Assembly (NCBI RefSeq): GCF_029227915.1
Contig: NC_079880.1
Location: 16,884,001-16,948,000, forward strand
Length of the DNA: 64,000 nt
Direction of reading: 5' to 3'
Source of the DNA: Hydractinia symbiolongicarpus
Lineage: Eukaryota > Cnidaria > Hydrozoa > Anthoathecata > Hydractiniidae
This document shows positions 55,685-64,000 of this stretch, piece by piece. The notes beneath the pieces were generated by a model. The model was not told where the DNA came from. It was given only the letters and a program-made list of their open reading frames with translations, and made no database searches. Made by a program: the position numbers and the translations under genes. Positions within the stretch are counted from its first letter, which is position 1, and each line of letters opens with the position of its first letter.

Positions 55685-56182
55685 ATGGAGGACGTTAAAA
55701 AATGCACTAAATGCAAGCATCAATTACCACTAGACAATTTCAAGATCCAACGCAACGGGCAACGAACGAAATGGTGTATCAAATGCCTCGATATTAATAA
55801 GGCGTGGCGGGGGCGAACCAAGTGCCCACATATAAAAGTAAAACGGCTATGCTCCATATGCGATCACCCCGGGTATCTGCATAACCTTATTCTAACTAGG
55901 ATTCGCAATGCCCTAAGGTATGACACAGAGATATTTTCCCAGGAATATCTAGGGTGCGATATTGTTACATTCATGAAGCACATTCAAGCCCAATTTAATG
56001 GTGGAATGAATTGGGGAAACCGGGGGCAGTGGCAGTTTGATAACAAGGTGCCACTAAGGTATAGAGAGAACGGAGAATACCCTAGCGAAGAGGTGCAAAT
56101 TGCGAGGCTCCACTATACCAACATGCAGCCTATATGGATCGCGGATAACCAAACGAAAGGCAGCCGCCATATCTCCATGTAG
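55685..56182 (+). CDS. HNH-like endonuclease with zinc-binding N-terminus
   Basis: 166 codons from ATG 55685 (the frame is open from a GTG at 55655, but ATG is preferred). Two C-x2-C pairs (CTKCKHQL; WCIKCLDI) are followed by CPHIKVKRLCSICDH. The C-terminal half resembles NCLDV-type HNH nucleases: GQWQFDNKVPLRY (the W-x-x-D-[HN] position) and RLHYTNMQPIWIADNQTKGS. The usual first histidine of HNH is replaced here (WQFDN), so activity is doubtful. It follows the previous gene by 70 bp. Confidence 0.65.
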   Translation: MEDVKKCTKCKHQLPLDNFKIQRNGQRTKWCIKCLDINKAWRGRTKCPHIKVKRLCSICDHPGYLHNLILTRIRNALRYDTEIFSQEYLGCDIVTFMKHIQAQFNGGMNWGNRGQWQFDNKVPLRYRENGEYPSEEVQIARLHYTNMQPIWIADNQTKGSRHISM

Positions 56183-56213
56183 AATGTAGCCTGGCGCGGT
56201 TCACACATAAACA

Positions 56214-56485
56214 AATGGACAAACTGCGACAAGAAGCTAAAGCCTTAGGTCTCATAGGGTAATACGTTAAAGCGAATAGACCTTGTCGAAGCCATACACA
56301 AAGTCAAGTATAAGGATGCGTCGACACAAATGGACGGACCGTACTGCGAGCCTTGTGCTAAAATTGCATGGGAGAAAAATCTTGAACAATATTTGAGGGA
56401 TCTCGCTAAAAAACAGCGACGTGTCGTACATGATGGCGACTTGCTCATAGATCAAGATACGGGAGAAGTGCTCGAGATTGTGTAG
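56214..56485 (+). pseudogene. SAP-like small protein, frameshifted
   Basis: ATG 56214 starts MDKLRQEAKALGL, then the frame changes near 56262 and continues LKRIDLVEAIHKV, typical of a SAP-type helix-turn-helix DNA-binding motif. Then come GPYCEPCAKIAWEKNL and a C-terminal LLIDQDTGEVLEIV ending in TAG at 56483-56485. A single small indel explains the break. Confidence 0.5.
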
Positions 56486-56487
56486 GT

Positions 56488-56517
56488 GATCTAGTGTTTT
56501 GAACAATACACTAGATC
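56488..56517. terminator. Hairpin between convergent viral genes
   Basis: Perfect 10-bp stem GATCTAGTGT / ACACTAGATC around a 10-nt loop, 3 bp after the stop of the + gene group and 22 bp before the stop of the - gene group. The position suits a bidirectional 3'-end signal such as the hairpins that mark transcript ends in mimivirus-like viruses. Confidence 0.55.
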
Positions 56518-56539
56518 TACGAATAAGCGGGTGGAGACT

Positions 56540-57181
56540 CTAAGTAGCGCTGGCATACTGCGCAGATTGAAGTTTTTTCATAAGCTCCTCTTTGGCCTCC
56601 TCACGCCCCTTTGCGACAAGCTGCTGTCGCTCCCGATCATTGGTGGAATCTACGATCTTTCTCGTTCGTTGTCGGACCTGCTCCTTCAGCAACATGTAGC
56701 GTTGCTTCTCCTGCATGATTAGGCTGAACTCATAATCACTAATCACACCGTTCTCCACAGCCTTTGAGATGAGGTCGACAACGGAGTTCAACTTAGTCTC
56801 TGCTAATAGTCTGATGCCCTCATGCTTCTTTGACTTAACGTCTAGCCTCTCCCCTGCATTCCGTAAACCCGCCTGCCCTAGTCCTACAGCGATCGTGATA
56901 CCGCCCATCGCCACAGCTAGTGGTACACCTATTCCGGACAGCATACTACCAATCCCAACACCTGAAGTTATAATACTTACAGCTAGCAATCCATGATCAG
57001 TGAATCTAACCCACGTACCATGCATCTTGAACTTTTTGGCGAGTTTGTCACGCTCTTTGATCTCACCACGCAAGTACTGTTCTACCTCCTCGATCTTCTT
57101 GAGTCTGTATACCTGACTTTCTTCAGGCTCATGCTCAGGAGCACTCGGTAAGCTCGGATATAACTTCATTATGTCACTCAT
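56540..57181 (-). CDS. Membrane protein of the viral remnant
   Basis: Intact 213-codon ORF. Order: proline-rich start (MSDIMKLYPSLPSAPEHEPE); helix to about residue 50; a long glycine-rich hydrophobic segment at residues about 65-105 (LLAVSIITSGVGIGSML, VPLAVAMGGITIAVGLG) that can form two membrane helices; then a long charged coiled coil to the end (RYMLLKEQVRQRTRKI). The helix-hairpin-helix layout suits a viral membrane or pore-forming structural protein; function unknown. It begins 2 bp after the preceding gene's stop, so the two are probably co-expressed. Confidence 0.65.
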   Translation of the reverse strand: MSDIMKLYPSLPSAPEHEPEESQVYRLKKIEEVEQYLRGEIKERDKLAKKFKMHGTWVRFTDHGLLAVSIITSGVGIGSMLSGIGVPLAVAMGGITIAVGLGQAGLRNAGERLDVKSKKHEGIRLLAETKLNSVVDLISKAVENGVISDYEFSLIMQEKQRYMLLKEQVRQRTRKIVDSTNDRERQQLVAKGREEAKEELMKKLQSAQYASAT

Positions 57182-57183
57182 CT

Positions 57184-57855
57184 TTATTCTATGAGTAAGT
57201 GCATCGTAATTCCAACGAACGAAACGTTCTTTTCATGATGATGCTCGTCTGTCAGCATGAACTCCAGTCTGTCTGTTGAGCCTTTCAAAGGAAGGTAGAT
57301 TGGAGTGTCAAAACTCCATGTAAGCATGTCTCCCCATGCGTTTAACTCTTTGGTTGGAAGCAAAGCAAGCATTTTTGATTTCTTCCCATCGAGTAGGCAA
57401 TCGTCTTCATCCAGCTGGGGGCAAACGAGTCTCAATCTTTGGTACACGTCAGTTTTGTAGAAGCTGCCATAATCGCCTTTGGTAAAGTACTTTTTTGTAG
57501 GGTCGTAGGGTAGCCCCATAAGCTCCTGTAGTTTTCGATGAATTACCACAGTATACCCGTCACTAACCCTAAGCCTACAGAGTCCATTTTTCAATACAAA
57601 CAATTTGATCTTTTCCCCTGCCTGACTGTTGACGATGGTTGCCAAATCCTTTATCCTGTATAGACCGTTCATAATTTCGATTCTAGTTTCTGTCTGATCA
57701 GGCTCTGTCCTACGAATGACAAATTCATTGTCACTATAAAGGTTAAGCCATACGGGTCGAATACTGATCGACTTTAGAGCGATCCTTGTATCCTGCCCTA
57801 GGTAATCGTCAAAAATCGTAGGCTTCTCTATATCTGTGACATACAGCTGTCTCAT
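57184..57855 (-). CDS. Unassigned structural-type protein of the viral remnant
   Basis: I place the start at the methionine MRQLYVTDIEKPTIFDDYLG (57855). An in-frame upstream ATG at 57882 is possible, but the downstream start fits the tight packing. About 223 residues, intact, rich in predicted beta strands (ALKSISIRPVWLNLYSDNEF; YTVVIHRKLQELMGLPYD; RLEFMLTDEHHHEKNVSFVG). Being adjacent to a membrane protein in a Polinton-like block, it could be a minor virion protein such as a penton-like jelly roll. I cannot demonstrate that. Confidence 0.6.
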   Translation of the reverse strand: MRQLYVTDIEKPTIFDDYLGQDTRIALKSISIRPVWLNLYSDNEFVIRRTEPDQTETRIEIMNGLYRIKDLATIVNSQAGEKIKLFVLKNGLCRLRVSDGYTVVIHRKLQELMGLPYDPTKKYFTKGDYGSFYKTDVYQRLRLVCPQLDEDDCLLDGKKSKMLALLPTKELNAWGDMLTWSFDTPIYLPLKGSTDRLEFMLTDEHHHEKNVSFVGITMHLLIE

Positions 57856-58042
57856 GTTTATTCTTAAAGAAAAGATCAGCATTTACTCATACAACCCGAA
57901 AGCAAAGTATGCACCCAACCATGGGAGATATTTGGAGAGACTTAAGGGGGATGACCTTTCAGTGCAGAACATCGTTATTGATGCTCAAGGGTCCTCGTTC
58001 AGGGTGAAATTTCCAGACATCTTTGTCGACTATGAATTTTAA
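57854..58042 (+). CDS. Short ORF head-to-head with the - gene group
   Basis: 62 codons from ATG 57854 (MFILKEKISIYSYNP ... FRVKFPDIFVDYEF), ending TAA. Its ATG overlaps the ATG of the - strand gene by two bases (CATG at 57853-57856). Composition is protein-like. It is probably a truncated gene at the right edge of the remnant; no family recognised. Confidence 0.35.
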   Translation: MFILKEKISIYSYNPKAKYAPNHGRYLERLKGDDLSVQNIVIDAQGSSFRVKFPDIFVDYEF

Positions 58043-61000
58043 TGAGCTCTAAAAAGCTTTATGGGACTAATTTTGGTCCAAAATCCCCGAAATAATTTCC
58101 TCAAATATATAATTATCCCCCAAACATTTTATTTTTTTACGGTAACAATGCTTTGCTGTTGGTAAAGTCGTATACCAATTTTTCTAAACTATTAAGGCAG
58201 TGATACATTGAATCGGCATAACAGATCACATGTGGACTTGTCGATTTCAATTTTTGATAAACTTTTTGGATTATTTACATATGTCATAAACAAAAAAACC
58301 TTGTTTTAGTATCTGTGTGTGCAATAAAATGTGAGCTTGTTGAGTAAAAAATAAAAAGGCTCTAAGGCGTTTTACAAACATGTCATTAGGAAAAGAAAAA
58401 GCACAATTTATAAGTTATGGGTGCCTTTTTGGAAATGTAAGGCCACAAAATGTAAAAGCAAAAATAACTTCTAAAGTAAATACTTTTTTGAAGCCTTTTT
58501 CACACAATATAACTGCAAGCAGTGAGTCCACCATATACGAATTCAGTTTCAGTTAACTATTGTTTAAATAAACTTTGTGCAAAAAAATAATAAAAAAACA
58601 ACTTTGGGATTTGTACAGCAAAATCTTGATCATCATAAAAGCAGTAATGCAGACACAGATATGAACTTACAGTAAATAAGAATTCTAAAGTTCAGCCAAA
58701 ATGAATAAAAAATGTAAATGTTAATATGAAGTTAAATTTCTGCCTAGCTACTTTCATTCAGGCCCTAGAATGACACAAGCATTTGAAAATTATGTAGCCG
58801 TATTTGCACCTTAGAGAACCAACGAAGTGTTATGGTCAGGTGGGTAAATCATTGACCAATTTCCAAGTTTCCCCTAGCTACAAATTTGCAGCCCAGTGCT
58901 TGCTAGCCAACCAATTCAGTAAAATACACATGACTAAATTGCTTGAATTTCTTCAAGCAGCCTAAATAACATATACATATATTGAGACAAATCTCATTAA
59001 ATATTACACACAGAAAAACTGTGTATTGGAGGGTCACGTGACGAGGCCTCCTCCAGGGCCATATTTGTGTCGTCGCCCCAGGGTCAGAAAAGATACAAGA
59101 TACCCTGGGGACGAGGTTGCAATCTTCCATAATAATCGTTACAATAGTTGAAATGTTTTCACGAGAACGGGAACGCTTATGACGTTTTTGCTATAAAATG
59201 TGTAAAAGGAGATCTGACTGTTGGCCATCTTCCTAGAGAAATATATGGACCAAAGAAATATCTTTTACTTCGAGGGGCAACTGTTACAGCTAGCTACAAT
59301 CACGTCTGATCACTACAGGAAAACCCTCGCAGCCACAATACGTGGACATTTATTGCTTCAAAATATGAAGAACTTGTTAAAACACTGTATACTGAGCCAA
59401 AAGACAAGATCATTGTCAGTTGTTGTCTTTTGAACACAAATCATGCAGTCATAAGGGATGATCCGGTTCTTCCAAAAAAGAAAAAAAAGGAACACAAAAG
59501 GCGAGGTCAAACGCAGAGACATCCGTGAGATGCTTAAAACTAAATTTTTTATGTATATGGATACTTTTTTTAGTGAAGAATAGAAGGAAAAAATTTGTAC
59601 CCAATTCTTAACCCCTAAAACATTTGAATTTTACAGAAAAAAATAAACATTTCGCGGAGACATAATTTCGCGGTTTGACGAATTACAAACATTTCGAGGA
59701 GACATACTTTCGCGGAAATGGCCAAAATCCGCGAAAACCGCGAAAATTTAACTCCGCCTAAATTTATTTCGTTAAGGCATTCAGAATTCGAAACTCACGA
59801 TGTTCGACACTTACAGAAGAATATGTAAAGTTAAAATGCATATCGGTGCGTCGACAAGAACGCTAGTCCAATCAGATTGCCCAAAAACCCATATTTTCAC
59901 GCTTGCAAAATCCAGACGGTTAACAATAATTAATAAAAGTTTTCTTGCTAGCTTCTGAAAATTAAATTCAAAGGTTATGTAAATTTCAAAGCTAGAGTCT
60001 AAGCGTTTCATCCTTTCAATAAGAATTGCTTGAATTTGAAGTTTATGATGTAAATTAAGCGTCGTATGTCGAATAGCTAGCTAAATAGGATGTTCATAAA
60101 TACACTACGTCGCTATTTTGAATAAAAATACAATACTATGCATATTTGTTACCAAAAACGTATGAATTTTTGTAGTATTTTAATGTTAATATAACCTTAT
60201 CTTTCTATCTCTGTTTTCTCATTAATGTCAACAAATTTCTCTCCGACATTCGTACAATCTGCGAGATGTGCAAAAGGACCAAAGATAATATGACCGCAAA
60301 AGTTAGTACCCGCGAGAGTCGCGCACAAAGTTATCCTGTAAATTTATGAAGTAAACAACAGTGCGTAGACAACAAAAATGCAAAACAAGTTAACCTCGTC
60401 CCCTGGGCTCTTTTTTCACTTTTCAATATTGAGAAGTGAAAAGAGCCTTTGAGACGATTACAAAACATGTGATTTTAAGAGTAAAACTTGCATTTGATTC
60501 CGTGTTTACGTTAACTTTTGCATACTTTCTCAAATTTGTCCTTAAGGGTTTAGGTTTCTTACACTGCAACAGAACTTATAAAATAGCTTCGCCCCCGCTT
60601 TTCCTGGGCTTCTTTAATTCGTTAGGATATTTGGACAGATTCTTCTTTCTGGCCTTCCCAATATCAAAAAATTGTCCATAACGCCCGTGAAAAAATTCAC
60701 TCAGGCAGAGAGGAAAAATTACAAAAAGCCGTCATTTAAATTTTGATGACGTCAGAACTATCAAGTTGATGAATATAAATATATTTTTTAGAATTTTGTT
60801 AACTCGCGCAGCATATAGATGCTGAAACTCTGAAGGGCTTGAAATGCTGATAAAAATAATGTTTATGGACATGTACATTTAAGGAAAAGGTGCTATGTGC
60901 TAAAAACAACCAGCTAAAAAAGAGAGAGATTACTCTTTCCTGTTATTTAATGTGTTATATATTTTATATCTAGGCGGTTATTCAATAACTAAGTAACACT

Positions 61001-61869
61001 AAAATAAGCCATTTTTTACCTACATCTTTCATAAAAATAGTTACTGTTTGGCTCACATTTTTCTGTCAATCTTTTTGAACATTTCTCCTAGTTAGGAATC
61101 CTCTTACCTTCTATGATTTCAATGACGTAAATGTAATACTTAATTTGATGTTTGTAATTCTTGTTCAAAACTTTAAAAATTTAGACTCGTCGTTCCGAGG
61201 TTGATTTTAAGCTGTTTTGACCATCAGAGGGCGTGAAAGGGCGGTGGGCCCGATGGGAGACTCAAAAGCCCTCCAAACCGTCAGTTGTTTTTGAAGACCC
61301 TGGCAAGCAATTAAGCCTCTTTAAGGCTATTTTACACCAGCCCCTGACACATTTTATACTTAGCTAGCTAGCTAGCTAGCTAGCTAACTAGCTTTAGTTT
61401 TATTCCCTTATTTAATATATAACTAACTGGATGCGAAAATCTAAGACTTACATTTCTTTCCAAAGAGGTGCTACACTTGTAAAATATAAAAGCTGGCTAG
61501 CTAAATTGAGCTAAGGTTATCTTCTTGTATCAGTGTATCCATACAAAATCAGCTTCATCTAATCACACGTTACCACATTTTGTTGATAAATAATGCTTCT
61601 TAAAAGATTTCATCACTATAAAATATAGTTTCGGGGTGAACAAATAATAAATTGAATTTGAAATAAAACTTTTTAAAGTCAAGCGTTGAATAATATAAGA
61701 CATGGTCTTCGCCATGTGCATGTGAAGAAGGAGGACTCGATCAAGTTGCTTTTACTAGCTGCGTAAATTGTAACAGCGAGACAAACTTATTAATTATTTA
61801 CATTAACCAATATACTGGTAATGAAAAGCAGCCTGTACAAGGGTCTTTTTTAGCCGTCAAGTAAGCGCT
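58043..61869. other. Intergenic, several dispersed repeats
   Basis: No gene is supported. Contents: a CCTGGGGACGAGGTTG motif at 59104-59119 and an inverted one at 60392-60407; TTCGCGG-type short repeats at 59650-59750, with an imperfect palindrome around GGAAATGGCCAAAATCC; a hairpin GGCTCTTTT.../...AAAAGAGCC at 60408-60449; a copy of the dispersed repeat seen at 795-880 (60680-60770); and (GCTA)n at 61360-61386. Confidence 0.5.
61360..61386. repeat. (GCTA)n microsatellite
   Basis: Uninterrupted TAGC/GCTA units, the longest of several in the window. Confidence 0.9.
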
Positions 61870-62002
61870 AGCGGCTTGGACATAGGCAACAAACCCTGGG
61901 GACGAGGATGCTGTAATGGTATTATGGAAGATATTATTTCGGTTTGTCTGTTCAGTATTCATATTACTGTGGAAAGTTTATCATTTCTTGAACATGATAG
62001 TT

Positions 62003-62045
62003 TAGTAGGCGACGTTTTGGAAGATCCTTCTCCCATCATCGGGCA
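62003..62045 (-). ncRNA. Degenerate hammerhead-ribozyme-like motif
   Basis: On the - strand CCGATGA, a stem GGGAG/CTTCC with loop AAGGAT, and AAAACGTC follow in the order of a hammerhead core (CUGAUGA, stem II, GAAA, GUC). Two core positions differ (CCGATGA for CTGATGA; AAAA for GAAA), so activity is unlikely. Hammerheads are known in the terminal repeats of Penelope elements. Confidence 0.4.
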
Positions 62046-62178
62046 AAGTAAAATGATGTTGCGCATGTACTTATATAATTGCAGAGGATCGAAATTCATA
62101 AAAATTAACCAATCAGAAACGAGCTGATAATTACAGTTAATTACGGTAATTAACATTTTCGGACCTGGATGTAGGTAA

Positions 62179-62660
62179 CTACTTTTTCTGTAGGGCTGGT
62201 AACCAAATCTCAGGAAGTTGATACGAGATGCTGTTTATGTGTTTGTTACGTTCTACACTGTTGATGGTTTCTTTAATCTTCCTGGCCGTTGTTCTGGATT
62301 CTCTGTCAATGATTTTCTTCTCATCCCAATTAAACTGATGACTTCTGCTCCAGCTGTGGTCCGCAATTTCGTTTTTCTTCACATTTCCGTTTCTCACTGC
62401 GCGCATATGTTCTTGTACTCGTTGCTTAAACTTTCTTTTTGTTTCGCCTATATACACTGCATCACAATCTTTACACGGGATTTCGTAAACAACATTGCTT
62501 TGTTCTTCCAGGTTTATTTTGTCTTTTGGTTTAGACAAAGTGCTTCTTAGGGTGTCTTTAGAGGTAAGAATGCATTTGATCTTGTGTTGCCTTAAAACTC
62601 GACGAAGGATCTCGCTGGTACCTGTACGAAGGGTAGGAATGCTGATGCGATAAATTCCTC
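62179..62660 (-). pseudogene. Penelope GIY-YIG endonuclease
   Basis: The C-terminal domain of the element: GTSEILRRVL, then NVVYEIPCKDCDAVYIGETK with the paired Y motifs of GIY-YIG (VYEI ... VYIGET), RKFKQRVQEHMRAVRNGN (conserved Arg), IADHSWSRSHQFNWDE, and the terminal ETINSVERNKHINSIS with the usual E and N. All family landmarks are present. It is out of frame with the upstream RT because of an indel near 62650. The domain nicks target DNA during integration. Confidence 0.85.
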
Positions 62661-63995
62661 TGATGTTTCCTTGTTGTCTCCGTTGCATCTTCTCTTCATT
62701 TCATTTTCTACTTGCGTGATGACTTTATGACTGTATCCATTTGCGATTAATGCATTTCTTACACGTCGAATTTCTATTTTCCTCTCCTGTTTGTCACTGA
62801 CAACGCTGTTGGCACGATTCAGTAATGAAGATAGGACACTTTCTTTGCAAGATTTCTGATGGTTTGATTGGAAGTTAAGGTACTGGTCAGTGTGCGTTGG
62901 TTTACGATACACTGAAACTGAAATGGAACCATTCTTGCGTTTGACCAAAGTGTCCAGGAAAGCGATACTTCCATCGTGTTCAAGCTCAACAGTGAATTTT
63001 ATTTGTCGATGTAGGCCGTTGATGTGTTCATGGAACTCTTCTAGATGAGATCTTTTGATTATGGCGAATACGTCGTCAACAAATCTTTTCCAAACCTTTG
63101 GACGTCTGTCTGATGTGACTAATGCTGTTGTCTCGTGTGCTTGCATTTATATTTCTGCGACTACTGATGATGCAGGGCCTCCCATGGCAACTCCGTCTGT
63201 TTGAGTGTAGAAGTTCTTATTAAACAGATACCATGTTTTGGTTAGAACAAGTTCGACCAAACACAGAAAATCCGGTACTGGAATCTTTTCACCGAATGCA
63301 GCGTCGTTTTCGATAAGGTCTTTAATGATGTTTAAGGTGTCTTTTATGGGAACATTTGTGTAGAGTGGTGTGACATCAAATGATATCATGCATTCGTCGT
63401 CCGCTATCTTTATTTCTCTGGTGTATTCCGAAAATTCTTTTGAGTTTTTGCTGTGGTCACTTGCTGTGAATTTGCTGAGGATAGAAGCAACAAATTTTGA
63501 TAGGTTGTATAACGGTGTTCCAGTGCAGGAGACTATTGGTCGAATTGGATTTCCCTGTTTATGAATTTTTGGTAGTCCGTAAAATCGCGGTGGTGGTCCG
63601 TCACAAGGTTTCAGTCGGTAATACTGCTTATCGTCGATGTATTCTTTTCTCTTCGATGTATTCGCTTCTCGTTTGATGACTTCTGTGGGATCTTTCTTGA
63701 GAAGTTTGTAAGGGCCTTTGTTGATGTGTTCGTTGCACTTGTTGATGTAGTCTAGAGTATTCATGATAACCGTTGTTCTCCCCTTGTCTGCCGGTAGGAT
63801 TATGATATCTTTGTCCTTCTTTAGATTCTTCAGTGACAGTCTTTCAGATTTTTGCAAATTGTCTTTTGGTGTTTTGCTTTTCTGTAGCGTTAGGCTTACT
63901 TTAGCTCTTACTGTGTCTGCCTCTTCTTTTGGTAGATCTTTAATTGCCTCTTCCACTTTCGCAACTATTTCTTCTGGTGTCATGCAGAAATCCAT
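62592..63995 (-). pseudogene. Penelope reverse transcriptase
   Basis: From the window edge: DFCMTPEEIVAKVEEAI, KDIIILPADKGRTTVIMN, RFYGLPKIHKQGNPIRPIVS, motif A CMISFDVTPLYTNVPI, and YTQTDGVAMGGPASSVVAEI (motif B). Then a stop at 63147-63149, where a TAA replaces a position usually tyrosine. Directly after, MQAHETTAL and motif C VWKRFVDDVFAII (63090-63050), then FTVELEHDGSIAFLDTLV and SVYRKPTHTDQYL. Apart from that one stop and the downstream frameshift the RT is well preserved. The true N-terminus lies beyond 64000. Confidence 0.88.
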
Positions 63996-64000
63996 TCCTT

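Larger units (their letters stand above)
53950..58042 (+). mobile_element. Polinton/Maverick-like (virus-derived) remnant
   Basis: A compact gene block unlike the rest of the window: ORFs separated by a few bases or overlapping, no introns, higher GC, and both strands used in two convergent groups (+ from 54156 to 56485, - from 57855 to 56540). Contents are a fragment of protein-primed family B DNA polymerase, a zinc protein, an HNH-like nuclease, a SAP-like protein and a membrane protein. Integrase, ATPase, protease and a recognisable major capsid gene are not visible, and I found no terminal repeats. It is a partial element or partial insertion. Confidence 0.75.
61875..63995 (-). mobile_element. 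Penelope-like element, 5' part off the right edge
   Basis: Read leftward: RT, GIY-YIG nuclease, and a 3' region with a hammerhead-like sequence. The left boundary is near the CCTGGGGACGAGG motif at 61895. RT plus GIY-YIG is diagnostic of the Penelope class (EN-positive PLE). Confidence 0.85.

Overview
The window is AT-rich metazoan DNA with spliced genes, long introns and a very high load of transposable elements. The mix of elements (2A-bearing CR1-like LINE, Helentron, Penelope, Polinton-like remnant, Mutator-like transposases, integrase transposons) and abundant GCTA/TAGC microsatellites and CCTGGGGACGAGG motifs suggest a cnidarian, perhaps a hydrozoan. That assignment is an inference from recognised families, not a search result. 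I found no bacterial operons and no CRISPR array.

Host genes are few and all on the + strand. (1) The 3' half of an SDA1/SDAD1 ribosome-biogenesis gene is carried by four phase-compatible exons between 3198 and 11470. Its 7.1-kb intron is filled with transposon debris. (2) A small gene starts at 12954 (two clear exons, perhaps a third). (3) A coiled-coil protein gene is carried by exons at 14790-15091, 21463-21714, 22212-23787, 23932-24046 and 24631-24666. Its 6.4-kb first intron holds two Mutator-type transposase remnants on the - strand.

From about 25.7 kb to the end almost everything is mobile. In order: a CR1-like LINE with a signal-peptide-like leader and a 2A motif (25760-29643); two integrase-type TIR elements (30275-33193 and 33305-35503), the second carrying a convergent alpha-kinase gene; a decayed Helentron on the - strand (35.76-41.35 kb) encoding a 2A leader, cysteine protease, basic 17-residue repeats, zinc finger, HUH Rep, PIF1 helicase and EEP nuclease; a PHD-EEP-RT LINE ending in (TTAC)n (43957-47563); a tRNA-derived SINE abutting a TIR MITE (49.7-50.6 kb); a LINE with a putative restriction-like endonuclease (51416-53865, - strand); a Polinton/Maverick-like viral remnant (about 53.95-58.04 kb); and a Penelope-like element with GIY-YIG nuclease running off the right edge (about 61.9-64.0 kb).

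Nearly all elements carry frameshifts or stops, so this is mostly a graveyard. The observations I consider most worth following are the integrase plus alpha-kinase transposon, the 2A leaders in two unrelated element classes, the templated foldback inside the RT gene at 53.5 kb, the hairpin between convergent viral genes at 56.5 kb, and a degenerate hammerhead-like motif in the Penelope 3' region.
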